NCBI GenBank assembly: GCA_964625145.1
Contig: CAZVAQ010000103.1
Location: 1-12,143 of the forward strand
Length of the DNA stretch: 12,143 bases
Direction: 5' to 3'
Origin: CAYTRP01 sp964625145
GTDB lineage: Bacteria > Sumerlaeota > Sumerlaeia > SLMS01 > JAHLLQ01
The translations under genes and the position numbers were made by a program. Shown here piece after piece: positions 1-7,356 of this stretch (its first letter is position 1; each line of letters opens with the position of its first letter). The notes beneath the pieces were generated by a model. It did no database searches. It was not told where the DNA came from and was given only the letters and a program-made list of their open reading frames with translations.

Positions 1-15
1 GGTCCCTGCGGGACC
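1..15. other. Short perfect hairpin at left edge
   Basis: The first 15 bases form a 6-bp perfect inverted repeat (GGTCCC / GGGACC) around a 3-base loop. On the plus strand it is followed by ATTTGTGG, which is only mildly T-rich. It could be the terminator of a gene entering from the left, or part of the leader of a gene lying left of the window. The window edge prevents a decision. Confidence 0.3.
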
Positions 16-107
16 ATTTGTGGATCTTGCGCGTTGTCGAAGCGATAGATGACGCAAAGCCTACAGAATTCCGCAAGATGCCTTTGACGTGCGCGGTCAA
101 AGAAGCC

Positions 108-149
108 TCAACAAACAATGGGCCGGGACACGCTTGGAGTCCCGGCCCA
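108..149 (-). terminator. Intrinsic terminator of the glmU-prs-rplY operon
   Basis: An 11-bp perfect inverted repeat (TGGGCCGGGAC at 119-129, its complement at 139-149) encloses a 9-base loop. Read on the minus strand, the stem is followed at once by TTGTTTGTTG (118-108), a T-rich stretch. It lies about 30 bases past the rplY stop codon, which is where the operon's terminator should be. The T-run is interrupted by G, so termination may be less than complete. Confidence 0.75.
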
Positions 150-180
150 TCTTCTGGTCGTCTGTTGATGCGTTCGCGGA

Positions 181-852
181 TCAGGCCTTGGCGCCAGCGG
201 GCTTGGCAGCAGCGGGCTTGGCCGCGGCAGGAGCCGCTGCAGCCGCAGGCGCGCCCTCTTCCTTGTCGCCCGCACCAGCCTTGCCCTTGCCCTTGGCCTT
301 GCAGCCAAACAGCGCAGTCGCCGGAGCGTCGACATACTCGACACCGTCGATGGCGGGAAGTTGGGCAACGCTGAAGACCTGGTTGAGGCCCAGCCCGGAG
401 AGGTCCGCATCGATGTGCGCAGGCACCTTCTCCGGCACAGCCTTCACATTCACCATGTAACGCAGGCGCTCCACGACGCCACCGAGGCGAACGCCCTCCG
501 GCGTGCCGCCGACTTCGTTGATGCGCACAGCCATCGTCACCGGAGCGGTGACGTCCACGCGGTACAGGTCGATGTGGATCGGCAGGTCGGTAACTGGCTC
601 CTTCTGGACTTCGCGGATGAAAACCTTCTCGGCGGGGCCGTCACCAATCTGCAGGTCCAGCAGGACAACGTCGCCGAGGTTGTGGACCGTGAGGACCTTG
701 AACTCGTGCTCGTTGATGGAAACCGCGACGGCATCCTTGCCCGCGCCATAGACGACGGCGGGGATGAGGCCGCGATCGCGCAGCTTCTTGATCTGTTCCT
801 TGCCCCGCTCTTCGCGCGGCAGTGCCTTCAGGGTCTTGATATTCTTGGACAT
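181..852 (-). CDS. rplY: 50S ribosomal protein L25 (TL5/Ctc form)
   Basis: Protein of 223 residues. Ribosomal protein L25 binds 5S rRNA in the large subunit; the longer TL5/Ctc form adds a C-terminal beta domain. The N-terminal part (about 1-95) has the typical L25 features: R-x-x-x-G-K followed by LRDRGLIPAVVYG (24-36) and the LPIHIDLYRVD segment (90-100). The second domain runs from about 101 to 185 (GGTPEGVRLGG at 115-125). The last roughly 40 residues are a Lys/Ala/Pro-rich, probably disordered tail, common in long L25 proteins of GC-rich bacteria. ATG at 852 is chosen because GGAGGAG lies about 8 bases upstream and the L25 homology starts there. It follows prs by 88 bases and is the last gene before the terminator at 108-149, so it is probably co-transcribed with glmU and prs. 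Confidence 0.95.
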   Translation of the reverse strand: MSKNIKTLKALPREERGKEQIKKLRDRGLIPAVVYGAGKDAVAVSINEHEFKVLTVHNLGDVVLLDLQIGDGPAEKVFIREVQKEPVTDLPIHIDLYRVDVTAPVTMAVRINEVGGTPEGVRLGGVVERLRYMVNVKAVPEKVPAHIDADLSGLGLNQVFSVAQLPAIDGVEYVDAPATALFGCKAKGKGKAGAGDKEEGAPAAAAAPAAAKPAAAKPAGAKA

Positions 853-909
853 CGAAACGGCTCCTCCAGGATGGTACGCCGGTTGGCGGCGGGGTCGGGG
901 GTGATCCTT

Positions 910-927
910 GCGGGGTTGATCCCCCGC
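910..927 (-). other. Hairpin between prs and rplY
   Basis: A perfect 6-bp stem (GCGGGG / CCCCGC) with a 6-base loop lies in the 88-base gap between the prs stop and the rplY start. No T-run follows on the minus strand, so it is unlikely to be a terminator. It could set the relative dose of L25 through RNA processing or attenuation. This is inference from sequence only. Confidence 0.35.
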
Positions 928-940
928 CCGGTGTGGCTGG

Positions 941-1903
941 TCAGTCCTGTTCCTTGAAGATCGACGAAACCGAGCTGTGGCGATGAATGCGGTCAATCGC
1001 CTTGGCTATCAGGGGAGCGACGTCGAGGATTTCAATCTTGTCGGAGAGCGCCCCCGGCTCGTGGGAGATCGTGTTGGTCGCCACAACCTTCTTCAAAGGC
1101 GAGGCCTCGATGCGGTCGATGGCGGGCCCGCTGAGGACCGCATGCGTAGCAAAAGCGAAAACCTCGCTCGCCCCATGCTCCATCAGCGCGTGGGCTGCAT
1201 TACAAACGGTCCCCGCCGTGTCAATCATATCGTCGAAAATCAGCGCTGTGCGCCCCTCCACCAGCTCCGCCCCGATGATTGCCATGACCTCCGAGACGTT
1301 GGGCTGGCTGCGCCGCTTGTCGATAATCGTCAGCGGCACCCCCAGTTTCGTCGCATAATCGCGCCCCAGCTTCACGTTGCCCACGTCCGGAGAGACGACC
1401 ACGGCGTCCTTCAGGCAATTCTCCCGGATGTACTTCACCAGGACTGGCCCGGCCACCAGGTGGTCCACGGGGATGTCGAAGAAGCCCTGAAGCTGGCCCG
1501 CGTGCAGGTCCACGGCCAGCACCCGGTGCGCCCCGGCGGTGGTGATCAGGTTGGCCACCAGCTTGGCCGACAGCGCCACGCGGCCTTGGTCTTTCCGATC
1601 TTGGCGCGCATAGCCGAAGTAGGGGATGACGGCGGTGACGCGGTCCGCGCTCGCCCGCCGCAGGGCATCCAGCGTCAGCAGCAGCTCCATCAGGTTCTCG
1701 TTCGTGGGCTGCTGGGTTGCCTGCACCACATACACGTCGCGGCCGCGGACATTGTCCTCGATCTTGACGAAGGTCTCGCCGTCGGAGAACCGCTTGCTCG
1801 TCAAGTGCCCGGTATCCACGCCCAATGATTCGCAGATGCGTCGGGTCAGATCGCGCGAAGCGGAGCCGGGGATCACGAGAGGGGGCGCCGATACGTCAAT
1901 CAT
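941..1903 (-). CDS. prs: Ribose-phosphate pyrophosphokinase (PRPP synthetase)
   Basis: Protein of 320 residues, the usual class I length. It transfers pyrophosphate from ATP to ribose-5-phosphate, giving PRPP for purine, pyrimidine, NAD, His and Trp synthesis in the cytosol. Motifs seen: SDGE (40-43), the flexible loop FGYARQDRK (96-104), the signature DLHAGQLQGFFDIP (132-145), SPDVG (171-175), KRR (196-198) and the PRPP loop FDDMIDTAGT (223-232). All key positions look intact. ATG at 1903 is preferred over an in-frame TTG at 1942: TTGAGGGA lies about 8 bases upstream, and conserved sequence begins shortly after this start. The gene starts 41 bases after the glmU stop and precedes rplY, matching the widespread glmU-prs-rplY operon order. 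Confidence 0.97.
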   Translation of the reverse strand: MIDVSAPPLVIPGSASRDLTRRICESLGVDTGHLTSKRFSDGETFVKIEDNVRGRDVYVVQATQQPTNENLMELLLTLDALRRASADRVTAVIPYFGYARQDRKDQGRVALSAKLVANLITTAGAHRVLAVDLHAGQLQGFFDIPVDHLVAGPVLVKYIRENCLKDAVVVSPDVGNVKLGRDYATKLGVPLTIIDKRRSQPNVSEVMAIIGAELVEGRTALIFDDMIDTAGTVCNAAHALMEHGASEVFAFATHAVLSGPAIDRIEASPLKKVVATNTISHEPGALSDKIEILDVAPLIAKAIDRIHRHSSVSSIFKEQD

Positions 1904-1944
1904 TCGAATATCCCTCAATGGCGAGTGGGTTTGAACGGGCAAGG

Positions 1945-3351
1945 TCAGCGCCCTGTCTTGCGACGACCCGTCGTCTTGCGACGGGCGGTAGTCCTGCGCG
2001 GCTTCTTCGCCGAAACAGCGGGTGCCTCGCCATTTTCGCGGGGCGGATCGGAGGTGATCATCGATTGGCGCGGCGCGCGCACGCCATCTGGTACGCGCAC
2101 CGGCGCCACCAGCGTGCTGTTCACGCCGATGAAGACATCGTTGCCCACCTCGGTGCGGTGGCGCGTCACGCCATCATAGTTGCACGTCAGCGTGCCCGCC
2201 CCCAAGTAGCTGGACGAGCCCACGTGCGCATCGCCCGCATAGGACAAGTGCGGGATCTGGCTCCTCTCGCCCACATCCGTGCGCGCAATCTCGACGAACG
2301 ACCCCAGACGCGCGCCACTGCGGACAATGCTCTCCGGCCGCACGACGGCATAGGGACCAATGGTCACTTCATCATCGATGCGCGCCTGCTCCACCGACGA
2401 ATAACGAATCCGCACGCGGCTGCCCAGCCGCGAGTTGTCCAGCGTCACGTTCGGTCCGATTTCGCAACCCTCTCCGATCACTGTGTTGCCGCGAATGATC
2501 GTGAAGGGATGGATCGTCGTATCGATCCCGATCTGCACCGTGTTGTCGATGTAGGTCGACGAAGGATCGATCACCGTGACGCCACTGTCCATGATGGCAT
2601 TCAGGATCCGCTGGCGCAAATAGCGCTCCGCCTGTGCCAGATCCCGGCGGCTGTTGACGCCGATGACCTCCGTCGGATCCGGAGCAACTTCCGCCTCCAC
2701 CTCGTGGCCGGCGTCGTTGAGGATCTCGACCGTGTCGGTCAGGTAATACTCGCGCTGCGCGTTCTCGTTGGTGACCTTGCCCAACGCCCACACCAGATCA
2801 CGGGCGTTGAAGCAATACGTGCCCGTGTTCACCTCGTTGATCTTCTCTTCGTAGGTGTTGGTGTCCTTCTCCTCGACGATCTTGCGCAGAGTCCCGTTGC
2901 GGTTGCGAACGACGCGCCCATAACCGAAGGGGTTCTCCAGCGTTGTGGTGAGAACCGCGCAGGCCGTGTGGTGGCTGCGACGGCGCTCGACCAACTCCAG
3001 CAGGCTCTCGGTCTTGATCAGCGGCGCGTCGCCACTCAGGATCAGCACATCGCCCTCGATCTGGGAGAGCTGCTTCTTCACCATGCGAACCGCGTGGGCG
3101 GTGCCCAAACGGGACTTCTGCAGGATGCACTGGGCACGCGGGCCGATGTGCGCCTTGACCTTGTCATTCAGATGGCCGGTGATAACATAAATGGCGTCAG
3201 GCTTCAAGGGCTCGACCGCGGCTAGGACATGGTCGATCATCGCCGTGCCGCAGATGGAGTGCAGCACCTTGGGCAACTGGGAATTCATGCGAGTTCCCAT
3301 CCCCGCGGCCAAAATCACCGCGACGAGGCTGCTTTTCTGGGTCTTTGCCAT
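1945..3351 (-). CDS. glmU: Bifunctional GlmU (UDP-GlcNAc pyrophosphorylase / GlcN-1-P acetyltransferase)
   Basis: Protein of 468 residues. GlmU acetylates glucosamine-1-phosphate and then couples it to UTP, giving UDP-GlcNAc for peptidoglycan and lipopolysaccharide. The N-terminal nucleotidyltransferase is canonical: LAAGMGTRMNSQLPKVLH (14-31), SGDAPL (106-111), GYGRVVR (143-149), EVNTGTY (173-179), EYYLTDT (201-207) and GVNSRRDLA (231-239). A left-handed beta-helix follows (about 255-430), with IPHLSYAGDA (366-375) holding the expected catalytic His368, then GAGTLTCNYDG (384-394). Several other acetyl-transfer pocket positions differ from E. coli GlmU, the last coil is degenerate (VRAPRQ at 424-429), and the protein ends in an unusual Arg/Lys/Thr-rich tail (449-468). 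The uridylyltransferase role is near certain; acetyltransferase activity is less so. The start ATG has GGAG about 10 bases upstream. First gene of glmU-prs-rplY. Confidence 0.93.
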   Translation of the reverse strand: MAKTQKSSLVAVILAAGMGTRMNSQLPKVLHSICGTAMIDHVLAAVEPLKPDAIYVITGHLNDKVKAHIGPRAQCILQKSRLGTAHAVRMVKKQLSQIEGDVLILSGDAPLIKTESLLELVERRRSHHTACAVLTTTLENPFGYGRVVRNRNGTLRKIVEEKDTNTYEEKINEVNTGTYCFNARDLVWALGKVTNENAQREYYLTDTVEILNDAGHEVEAEVAPDPTEVIGVNSRRDLAQAERYLRQRILNAIMDSGVTVIDPSSTYIDNTVQIGIDTTIHPFTIIRGNTVIGEGCEIGPNVTLDNSRLGSRVRIRYSSVEQARIDDEVTIGPYAVVRPESIVRSGARLGSFVEIARTDVGERSQIPHLSYAGDAHVGSSSYLGAGTLTCNYDGVTRHRTEVGNDVFIGVNSTLVAPVRVPDGVRAPRQSMITSDPPRENGEAPAVSAKKPRRTTARRKTTGRRKTGR

Positions 3352-3378
3352 GTTGTGAAATCTCCGGGCCAGGCGCTT

Positions 3379-3392
3379 GCCCTGATCAGGGC
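3379..3392. promoter_or_regulatory. 14-bp perfect palindrome upstream of glmU
   Basis: GCCCTGATCAGGGC is a perfect 14-bp palindrome lying 28 bases upstream of the glmU ATG. Its central 12 bases, CCCTGATCAGGG, recur exactly at 8104-8115, and an 8-base part (TGATCAGG) recurs at 7351-7358 ahead of the large lipoprotein gene. Placement and symmetry suit a dimeric repressor site or an RNA hairpin. No known operator is recognised. Confidence 0.35.
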
Positions 3393-3456
3393 GCCACGGC
3401 GGCGGACCATTGGACAGCGCGGCCGGGGTGGGGAAGGGAAAAGACGCGCCGCAAGA

Positions 3457-3471
3457 CGGCCATCATGGCCG
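3457..3471 (-). terminator. Weak hairpin after the 137-residue gene
   Basis: CGGCCATCATGGCCG is a 7-bp inverted repeat around one base, starting 10 bases past the stop of the 137-residue gene on the minus strand. As RNA it would form a 5-bp stem with a 5-base loop. Downstream on the minus strand comes TCTTGCGGCGCGTCTTTTCC, which is only partly T-rich. It may separate the upstream module from glmU transcription, but the evidence is weak. Confidence 0.25.
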
Positions 3472-3481
3472 CCGAACCGCA

Positions 3482-3895
3482 TCAACCCGCCGCAGTCAAC
3501 TGCTTCAGCTCTTCCTGATCCTTCGGCTTCAGCTCGCTGGTCATCTTCCCCAGCGCCTTGTACATGGAGATGAACAGGGTGTGCCACTCGATCTGGATCT
3601 TCCCAAAGGTGGCATCGGGGAGAGCCTTGATAGTCTCCAAGCTCACCGTCTCCTGAAGCACCTCCAGGATCTTCGCCGCGCCCGTGAAGTGCGGCTTGCT
3701 CAGCTCCTGGAACTTGAAGTGCTCAAAGGACAGGCGACTCAACACCTCGGCGAACTCCTGCTCTTCAGCCTCGGTGATGTTGTGCTCACGCAGGTCCTCC
3801 GCGAAAAAGGAGAAGTACTGCTGCCACAGGGCGAGGTACTCGCGCATCACGCGGACACGGTTCGCGGGGCGCGTGGGATCAGGCTTGCGGGCCAT
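3482..3895 (-). CDS. Uncharacterised soluble protein, paralogue of the 167-residue protein
   Basis: Protein of 137 residues with no signal peptide or membrane segment and mostly helical-looking, charged sequence. I do not recognise a named family. It aligns with the protein at 7527-8030 over about 90 residues with only single-residue shifts: W24/W21, E37/E34, I40/I37, E45/E42, F48/F45, E50/E47, KI 75-76/73-74, VS 84-85/83-84, LP 92-93/91-92, EWH 103-105/DWH 102-104, FI 108-109/107-108. This copy lacks the C-terminal membrane anchor of its relative but lies 22 bases downstream of a 39-codon membrane peptide gene, which may fill that role in trans. The ATG has GAAGGAA about 10 bases upstream. 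The conserved WH pair could be a binding or structural site. Function unknown. Confidence 0.82.
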   Translation of the reverse strand: MARKPDPTRPANRVRVMREYLALWQQYFSFFAEDLREHNITEAEEQEFAEVLSRLSFEHFKFQELSKPHFTGAAKILEVLQETVSLETIKALPDATFGKIQIEWHTLFISMYKALGKMTSELKPKDQEELKQLTAAG

Positions 3896-3917
3896 GTGGA
3901 AAGGATTCCTTCGGGGA

Positions 3918-4037
3918 TTACTTCTTCTTGAATGCCTTCAGTTCGTACAGCACATAGACCGCCAGCACGATGATCCCCAAATAGGAGAGTCCGGCGACCA
4001 CCCACACGGGGTTGCTGAGGATGCTTGTGAAGTTCAT
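3918..4037 (-). CDS. 39-residue single-pass membrane microprotein
   Basis: A short open frame read on the minus strand: ATG at 4037, TAA ending at 3918. The peptide starts MNFTSILSNPVW, has one hydrophobic helix at about residues 11-31 (VWVVAGLSYLGIIVLAVYVL), and ends in a basic tail ELKAFKKK. This N-out, C-in pattern follows the positive-inside rule and resembles small accessory subunits of membrane complexes. Possible ribosome-binding sequences (AGGATGG, GGAACG) lie 10-16 bases upstream. It sits 22 bases before the 137-residue gene and 79 bases after the large lipoprotein gene, all in the same direction, so translational coupling with the 137-residue gene is plausible. It is short and no homologue is recognised, but the composition is strongly protein-like. 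Confidence 0.65.
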   Translation of the reverse strand: MNFTSILSNPVWVVAGLSYLGIIVLAVYVLYELKAFKKK

Positions 4038-4074
4038 GCGCGAAACCGTTCCATCCTGTTGAGAGATGACGGCG

Positions 4075-4094
4075 CAGGGCGCTCACGCGCCCTG
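4075..4094 (-). terminator. GC hairpin after the large lipoprotein gene
   Basis: CAGGGCGC and its complement GCGCCCTG form a perfect 8-bp stem with a 4-base loop (TCAC), about 22 bases past the stop of the 1070-residue gene on the minus strand. No U-tract follows, so it is a weak intrinsic terminator at best. It may act as an mRNA 3'-end stabiliser that lowers expression of the two small genes downstream. Confidence 0.4.
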
Positions 4095-4116
4095 TCCGCC
4101 AACAGTCTGGTGTTGC

Positions 4117-7100
4117 TCAGAACGTGTGAGACTCCGAGGCCGTCAGCCGGACGTCGAACTTCTCACGCGAGATCACCTTGTTCAACTCGGCCATCCGGCG
4201 GTTCGCCCGGTTGAGTCGCGCATAGGCCTCGTCGATCAGCGCCTCGCCCTCCTCGATCGGAGCGGAATCCAGGATCACAAAGCGGTCGAACGCGATCGCC
4301 GAAACGCGCAGGTCATCAAACACCTGGTGCACTTGGCCATGGATGTGATCGAAGTTGGCAGGGACACTCAGGGCCAGGAACTCCGAATAGATCCGGTCGA
4401 TCTCGTTGCGATAGGTCTGCGCATTCAGCGGACCTGGAATCTGGATCGAAGACGTGCGGGCGTGGGTGCCAAAGGCCAGGTTCTTCACGACCTGCGGGCT
4501 CAGGCTCAGTTGGTACTGGAACTTGCGCTGGGCCTCGGCCACGCGGCGGAACATCGCCGTCACCTCGTCACCATAGGCCTCAAGGGCCATGGAGTACTCG
4601 ATCTGGTTGATGGTCGCGTAGCCCTTGTCGAGCTGGCGGCGGGCCTGGGAGAACTTGCCGGCATCATAATCAATGCGTGCGAACTTCAGGTACTCGCGCG
4701 CGTCGCGCACCACATGCGGGTTCAGGCTGCCAGCGCCATTTTCCACGAGGCGATTCAGCCGCTCATTCTGCTGCTCCAACACGGCGCCGACTGTCTCATC
4801 GGTGGTCTCCAGCGCCACGCGAAGACGGGCTTCCGCCGTCGTCAGGTCCGCCATGATCCGCTCGTAATCGGCCGGATCATAGTTGTTGTCCAGCTCGGCA
4901 ATCTGGCGGCGAACGCCGATGGCGTCTTCCGACTGGAAGTAGGTCAGGCCATCATTGCGGCCCCGACGCATGTTGTCGAGGATGGCGCTACGGGCTTCGC
5001 TGTAATTCGTACGCTTGGTGCTGTCGACCAGCTTGCTGGCGCGGGCGTTGGCGCTGTCGGCAAGCTGTGCCGAGCGGGTGTAATTGCCCTGCTCGAGCTG
5101 CAGGCGAGCCTCGCGGGCATCGACGATCGCCTGGCTCAGCTGGCGCGCGCCGGTGTCCCACGCACCGAGCGACTGCGCATCGGCGATGGCGCTCTCGGCA
5201 TTGAAGATCTTGTAGTAGAGGGCTCCCTCGGCCTGATCGAGCGCCTGGACGGCAAGGCTGCCGGCCTCCGCATAGGAACCGGCCTCGTAATACTCGCGGG
5301 CACGGGCATCCAGAGCGCGGGCGCGCTGCAGGTGATCGCCGGAATAGCTCGCCGCGCCAGCTTCCGTGGCACGGTCAAGCTGCACTGTCACCTGACCAAG
5401 CACCTGCTCGGCGATGGCCTTCTGCCCGACGGCCTGAGCCTGGCGCGCAACACGCAGCCCGCGCTCGGCACCTTCGATGGCAACCTTCAGGCGATTGGCC
5501 TGCAAGTCCTGCTCGGCCTGCAGGATGTATTGGTCGGCTTCACGCAGGCGAGCCTGTGCTTCGGGGGAGTCGAACCCGCTGCCCAGAATATCCGTGTAGA
5601 TGGAGCGCGCCTGGCGAATGTCCTCGACCGCCTTGGAAGCCACCGCCTGGCCCATGAGATCAATGTCCGCGCGGGTGTTGCCAGCCAGATCCACGGCGCG
5701 GGGGTAATCGCCCGCGGCAATCGCATCGCGAACGGCCTGAAGGCCATCGTTGGCGCGCTGGTATTCCGCCGGCGAGTAGATCGCGGCGCCGTCGCGCTCG
5801 TAGGCGCTGATGAGACCGGCAAGCTGGATCACGGCATTGTTGGCGATGACGCGGTAGGTGCGGGCCAGGATGTCGTCCGCGCGCTGCTCTTGCTCGCGGG
5901 CGGCGATGATCGCACGGCTGTATTCGCCACTCTCGACCGCCTGACGCGCGCGCTGGATCTCATCGGCCGTCTGGCGCAGGTCCGCGCCAAGCTCGATGCG
6001 GGCTGCTTCGCGCGCGTCGTCGGTGGGTTCGGCCGTCCGCTCGGACTGCTTGCCGAAGCCGGTCGAGCTGTTGCGCGGGGCGAAGATGGTCTCCACTTCG
6101 TTGTAAACCGTGGTGGCCGCGTTCAGGCGCGTCTCCGCGCGACGGATGGCCGCGTTGGCCAACTCGCGGAAATCGCCCTCGAGACGGTTGATCTCGTTGC
6201 TGGCCTGGCGATAAATCTCACGAACCTGGTCGAATGCCTCGACGGTATCGGGCTGAACGGCGATTCGCGCGTTCTCGTGCAGTTCCTCGATGCGGGCCAG
6301 GCGACCAGGGAGGTACGTCTCAACCTGACCCGTCTGGAAATCCTCGATGGCCGTGCGGATCTCCGCGATGCGCTTGGCGCTGGCCGCGCGCTTGGTGTCC
6401 TCCACCAGCGTCTCGGCGCGGGGCACCCATTGGTTGGCGGAAGCCAACACGGACTCGAACCGGCCGTTGTCAAAGTCGTCGTTCATCTGGCGAAGCACAT
6501 CCGACACGCGGTTGTACTCGTCGGCGGTCAGCTCGCGGGCGCCTTCGTCCAGCGAGATGGCGAGGCTGTTCTCGATGTCCTCGATGGCGCGGCGACTCTT
6601 GGCTTCCTGCGTGTTGCGGATACCCGTGCGGGCCAGGTCCTGCGCAGCCTTGTAACTCTGCTCGGCGCGCTCGTAGTTCTTCTCAACTTCGTAGATCTGG
6701 TCGGCATTGCGCAGCTCGCTCTCGGTGCGCGTCACGCTCGGCTGGTCCCAGATGGTGCCGCCCTGAGCGCGAAGCTGGTCGAGCATGTCCCGGGCTTCGA
6801 TCTTGGCCGAATCGGCGCGGTTGCGAACCTGCGCGACACCGGCGTCAACCTCGGCACGAACCTCATCGGCGATGCGAATGACATCCGCTTCCTTGTTATT
6901 GGAGCGGGCGTCGTTCAGGTTCTGCATCAGTTGCTGGATGCGACTCCAGCGCTCGCTGTCCGAGCGCAGGTTGTTCGTCTCGGCGACCTGCACGTCATCC
7001 TGGGCGCGCTGGAAGAGTGCGCGGCTTTGGGCCGAGCGTACCCGCGGCTCCAGTTCATCAACCAGCGCCACGGCTTCCTTGGCCAGAGTGAGGGCCTGTT

Positions 7101-7329
7101 CCGCGTTTCCGGCTGCCCGTTGCTGGTTGCCCTGGTCGATCAGGTTCTGAAGGCGCTGCATCCCAGCGGAGTCATGCTTGGCTCCATCCAGACGCTGCAG
7201 CGTCTCGTAGGAACTCTGGGCCTTGGTCAGGCGCGTTTCAGCAGCCTTGTCCTTGCCGCAGCCCGTGAAGGCCACGACGACAAGGAGCATCAGCGTAAGC
7301 AGGCGCGCGGCGGTAAATGGGTGGCGCAT
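4117..7329 (-). CDS. Giant helical-repeat lipoprotein, function unknown
   Basis: Protein of 1070 residues. The N-terminus is a lipoprotein signal: MRHPFTAARL, a hydrophobic core (LLTLMLLVVVA) and lipobox FTGC with the lipidated Cys at 24, so it should be anchored in the cell envelope and face the periplasm or surface. The rest is almost wholly charged, alanine-rich helix. A motif of the type (A/E)xGxYxxAxxLAxxA recurs, clearest near residues 72-90, 466-480, 539-553, 611-625, 681-695, 747-760 and 890-905. This suggests a long superhelical or tandem helical-hairpin rod, TPR-like or DUF4398-like in style; no family is claimed. The final 160 residues lack the repeat and contain hydrophobic beta-prone stretches, perhaps a distinct end domain. 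ATG at 7329 has GGAGG 9 bases upstream. It is flanked by two paralogous small proteins, suggesting a shared complex. A scaffold or spacer across the periplasm is a reasonable guess only. Confidence 0.93.
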   Translation of the reverse strand: MRHPFTAARLLTLMLLVVVAFTGCGKDKAAETRLTKAQSSYETLQRLDGAKHDSAGMQRLQNLIDQGNQQRAAGNAEQALTLAKEAVALVDELEPRVRSAQSRALFQRAQDDVQVAETNNLRSDSERWSRIQQLMQNLNDARSNNKEADVIRIADEVRAEVDAGVAQVRNRADSAKIEARDMLDQLRAQGGTIWDQPSVTRTESELRNADQIYEVEKNYERAEQSYKAAQDLARTGIRNTQEAKSRRAIEDIENSLAISLDEGARELTADEYNRVSDVLRQMNDDFDNGRFESVLASANQWVPRAETLVEDTKRAASAKRIAEIRTAIEDFQTGQVETYLPGRLARIEELHENARIAVQPDTVEAFDQVREIYRQASNEINRLEGDFRELANAAIRRAETRLNAATTVYNEVETIFAPRNSSTGFGKQSERTAEPTDDAREAARIELGADLRQTADEIQRARQAVESGEYSRAIIAAREQEQRADDILARTYRVIANNAVIQLAGLISAYERDGAAIYSPAEYQRANDGLQAVRDAIAAGDYPRAVDLAGNTRADIDLMGQAVASKAVEDIRQARSIYTDILGSGFDSPEAQARLREADQYILQAEQDLQANRLKVAIEGAERGLRVARQAQAVGQKAIAEQVLGQVTVQLDRATEAGAASYSGDHLQRARALDARAREYYEAGSYAEAGSLAVQALDQAEGALYYKIFNAESAIADAQSLGAWDTGARQLSQAIVDAREARLQLEQGNYTRSAQLADSANARASKLVDSTKRTNYSEARSAILDNMRRGRNDGLTYFQSEDAIGVRRQIAELDNNYDPADYERIMADLTTAEARLRVALETTDETVGAVLEQQNERLNRLVENGAGSLNPHVVRDAREYLKFARIDYDAGKFSQARRQLDKGYATINQIEYSMALEAYGDEVTAMFRRVAEAQRKFQYQLSLSPQVVKNLAFGTHARTSSIQIPGPLNAQTYRNEIDRIYSEFLALSVPANFDHIHGQVHQVFDDLRVSAIAFDRFVILDSAPIEEGEALIDEAYARLNRANRRMAELNKVISREKFDVRLTASESHTF

Positions 7330-7356
7330 CCGATCAAGCCTCCGGCCAAATGATCA

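Noticed and set aside
24..90. A true c-di-GMP-I riboswitch
   Set aside because: Only GACGCAAAGCC matches. The upstream AGGGCAAACC block and the GGTAGC...GGGTTACC part are not seen, and no gene follows in that direction, so it is kept only as a low-interest structured element.
853..996. Upstream TTG start extending rplY by 48 residues into prs
   Set aside because: The added sequence is not L25-like, and the ATG at 852 has a GGAGGAG site.
977..1828. A 283-codon plus-strand frame opposite prs
   Set aside because: The prs motifs are intact on the minus strand; this frame is its shadow.
1904..1942. TTG start extending prs by 13 residues
   Set aside because: The ATG at 1903 has a good GAGGG site and matches the usual PRPP synthetase start.
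2040..2120. Frameshift in the glmU 3' end
   Set aside because: The degenerate last coil (VRAPRQ) keeps the same length as in E. coli GlmU and neither other frame restores a better match, so divergence is more likely than a sequencing error.
1825..3225. A 466-codon plus-strand frame opposite glmU
   Set aside because: glmU on the other strand is unmistakable; the plus frame gives a His/Arg-rich sequence without motifs.
4066..7353. A 1095-codon open frame on the plus strand covering the whole lipoprotein gene
   Set aside because: It is antisense to a gene with a lipoprotein signal and a good ribosome-binding site. Its product is rich in His, Leu, Gly and Val with no domain, typical of the mirror frame of a GC-rich coding sequence.
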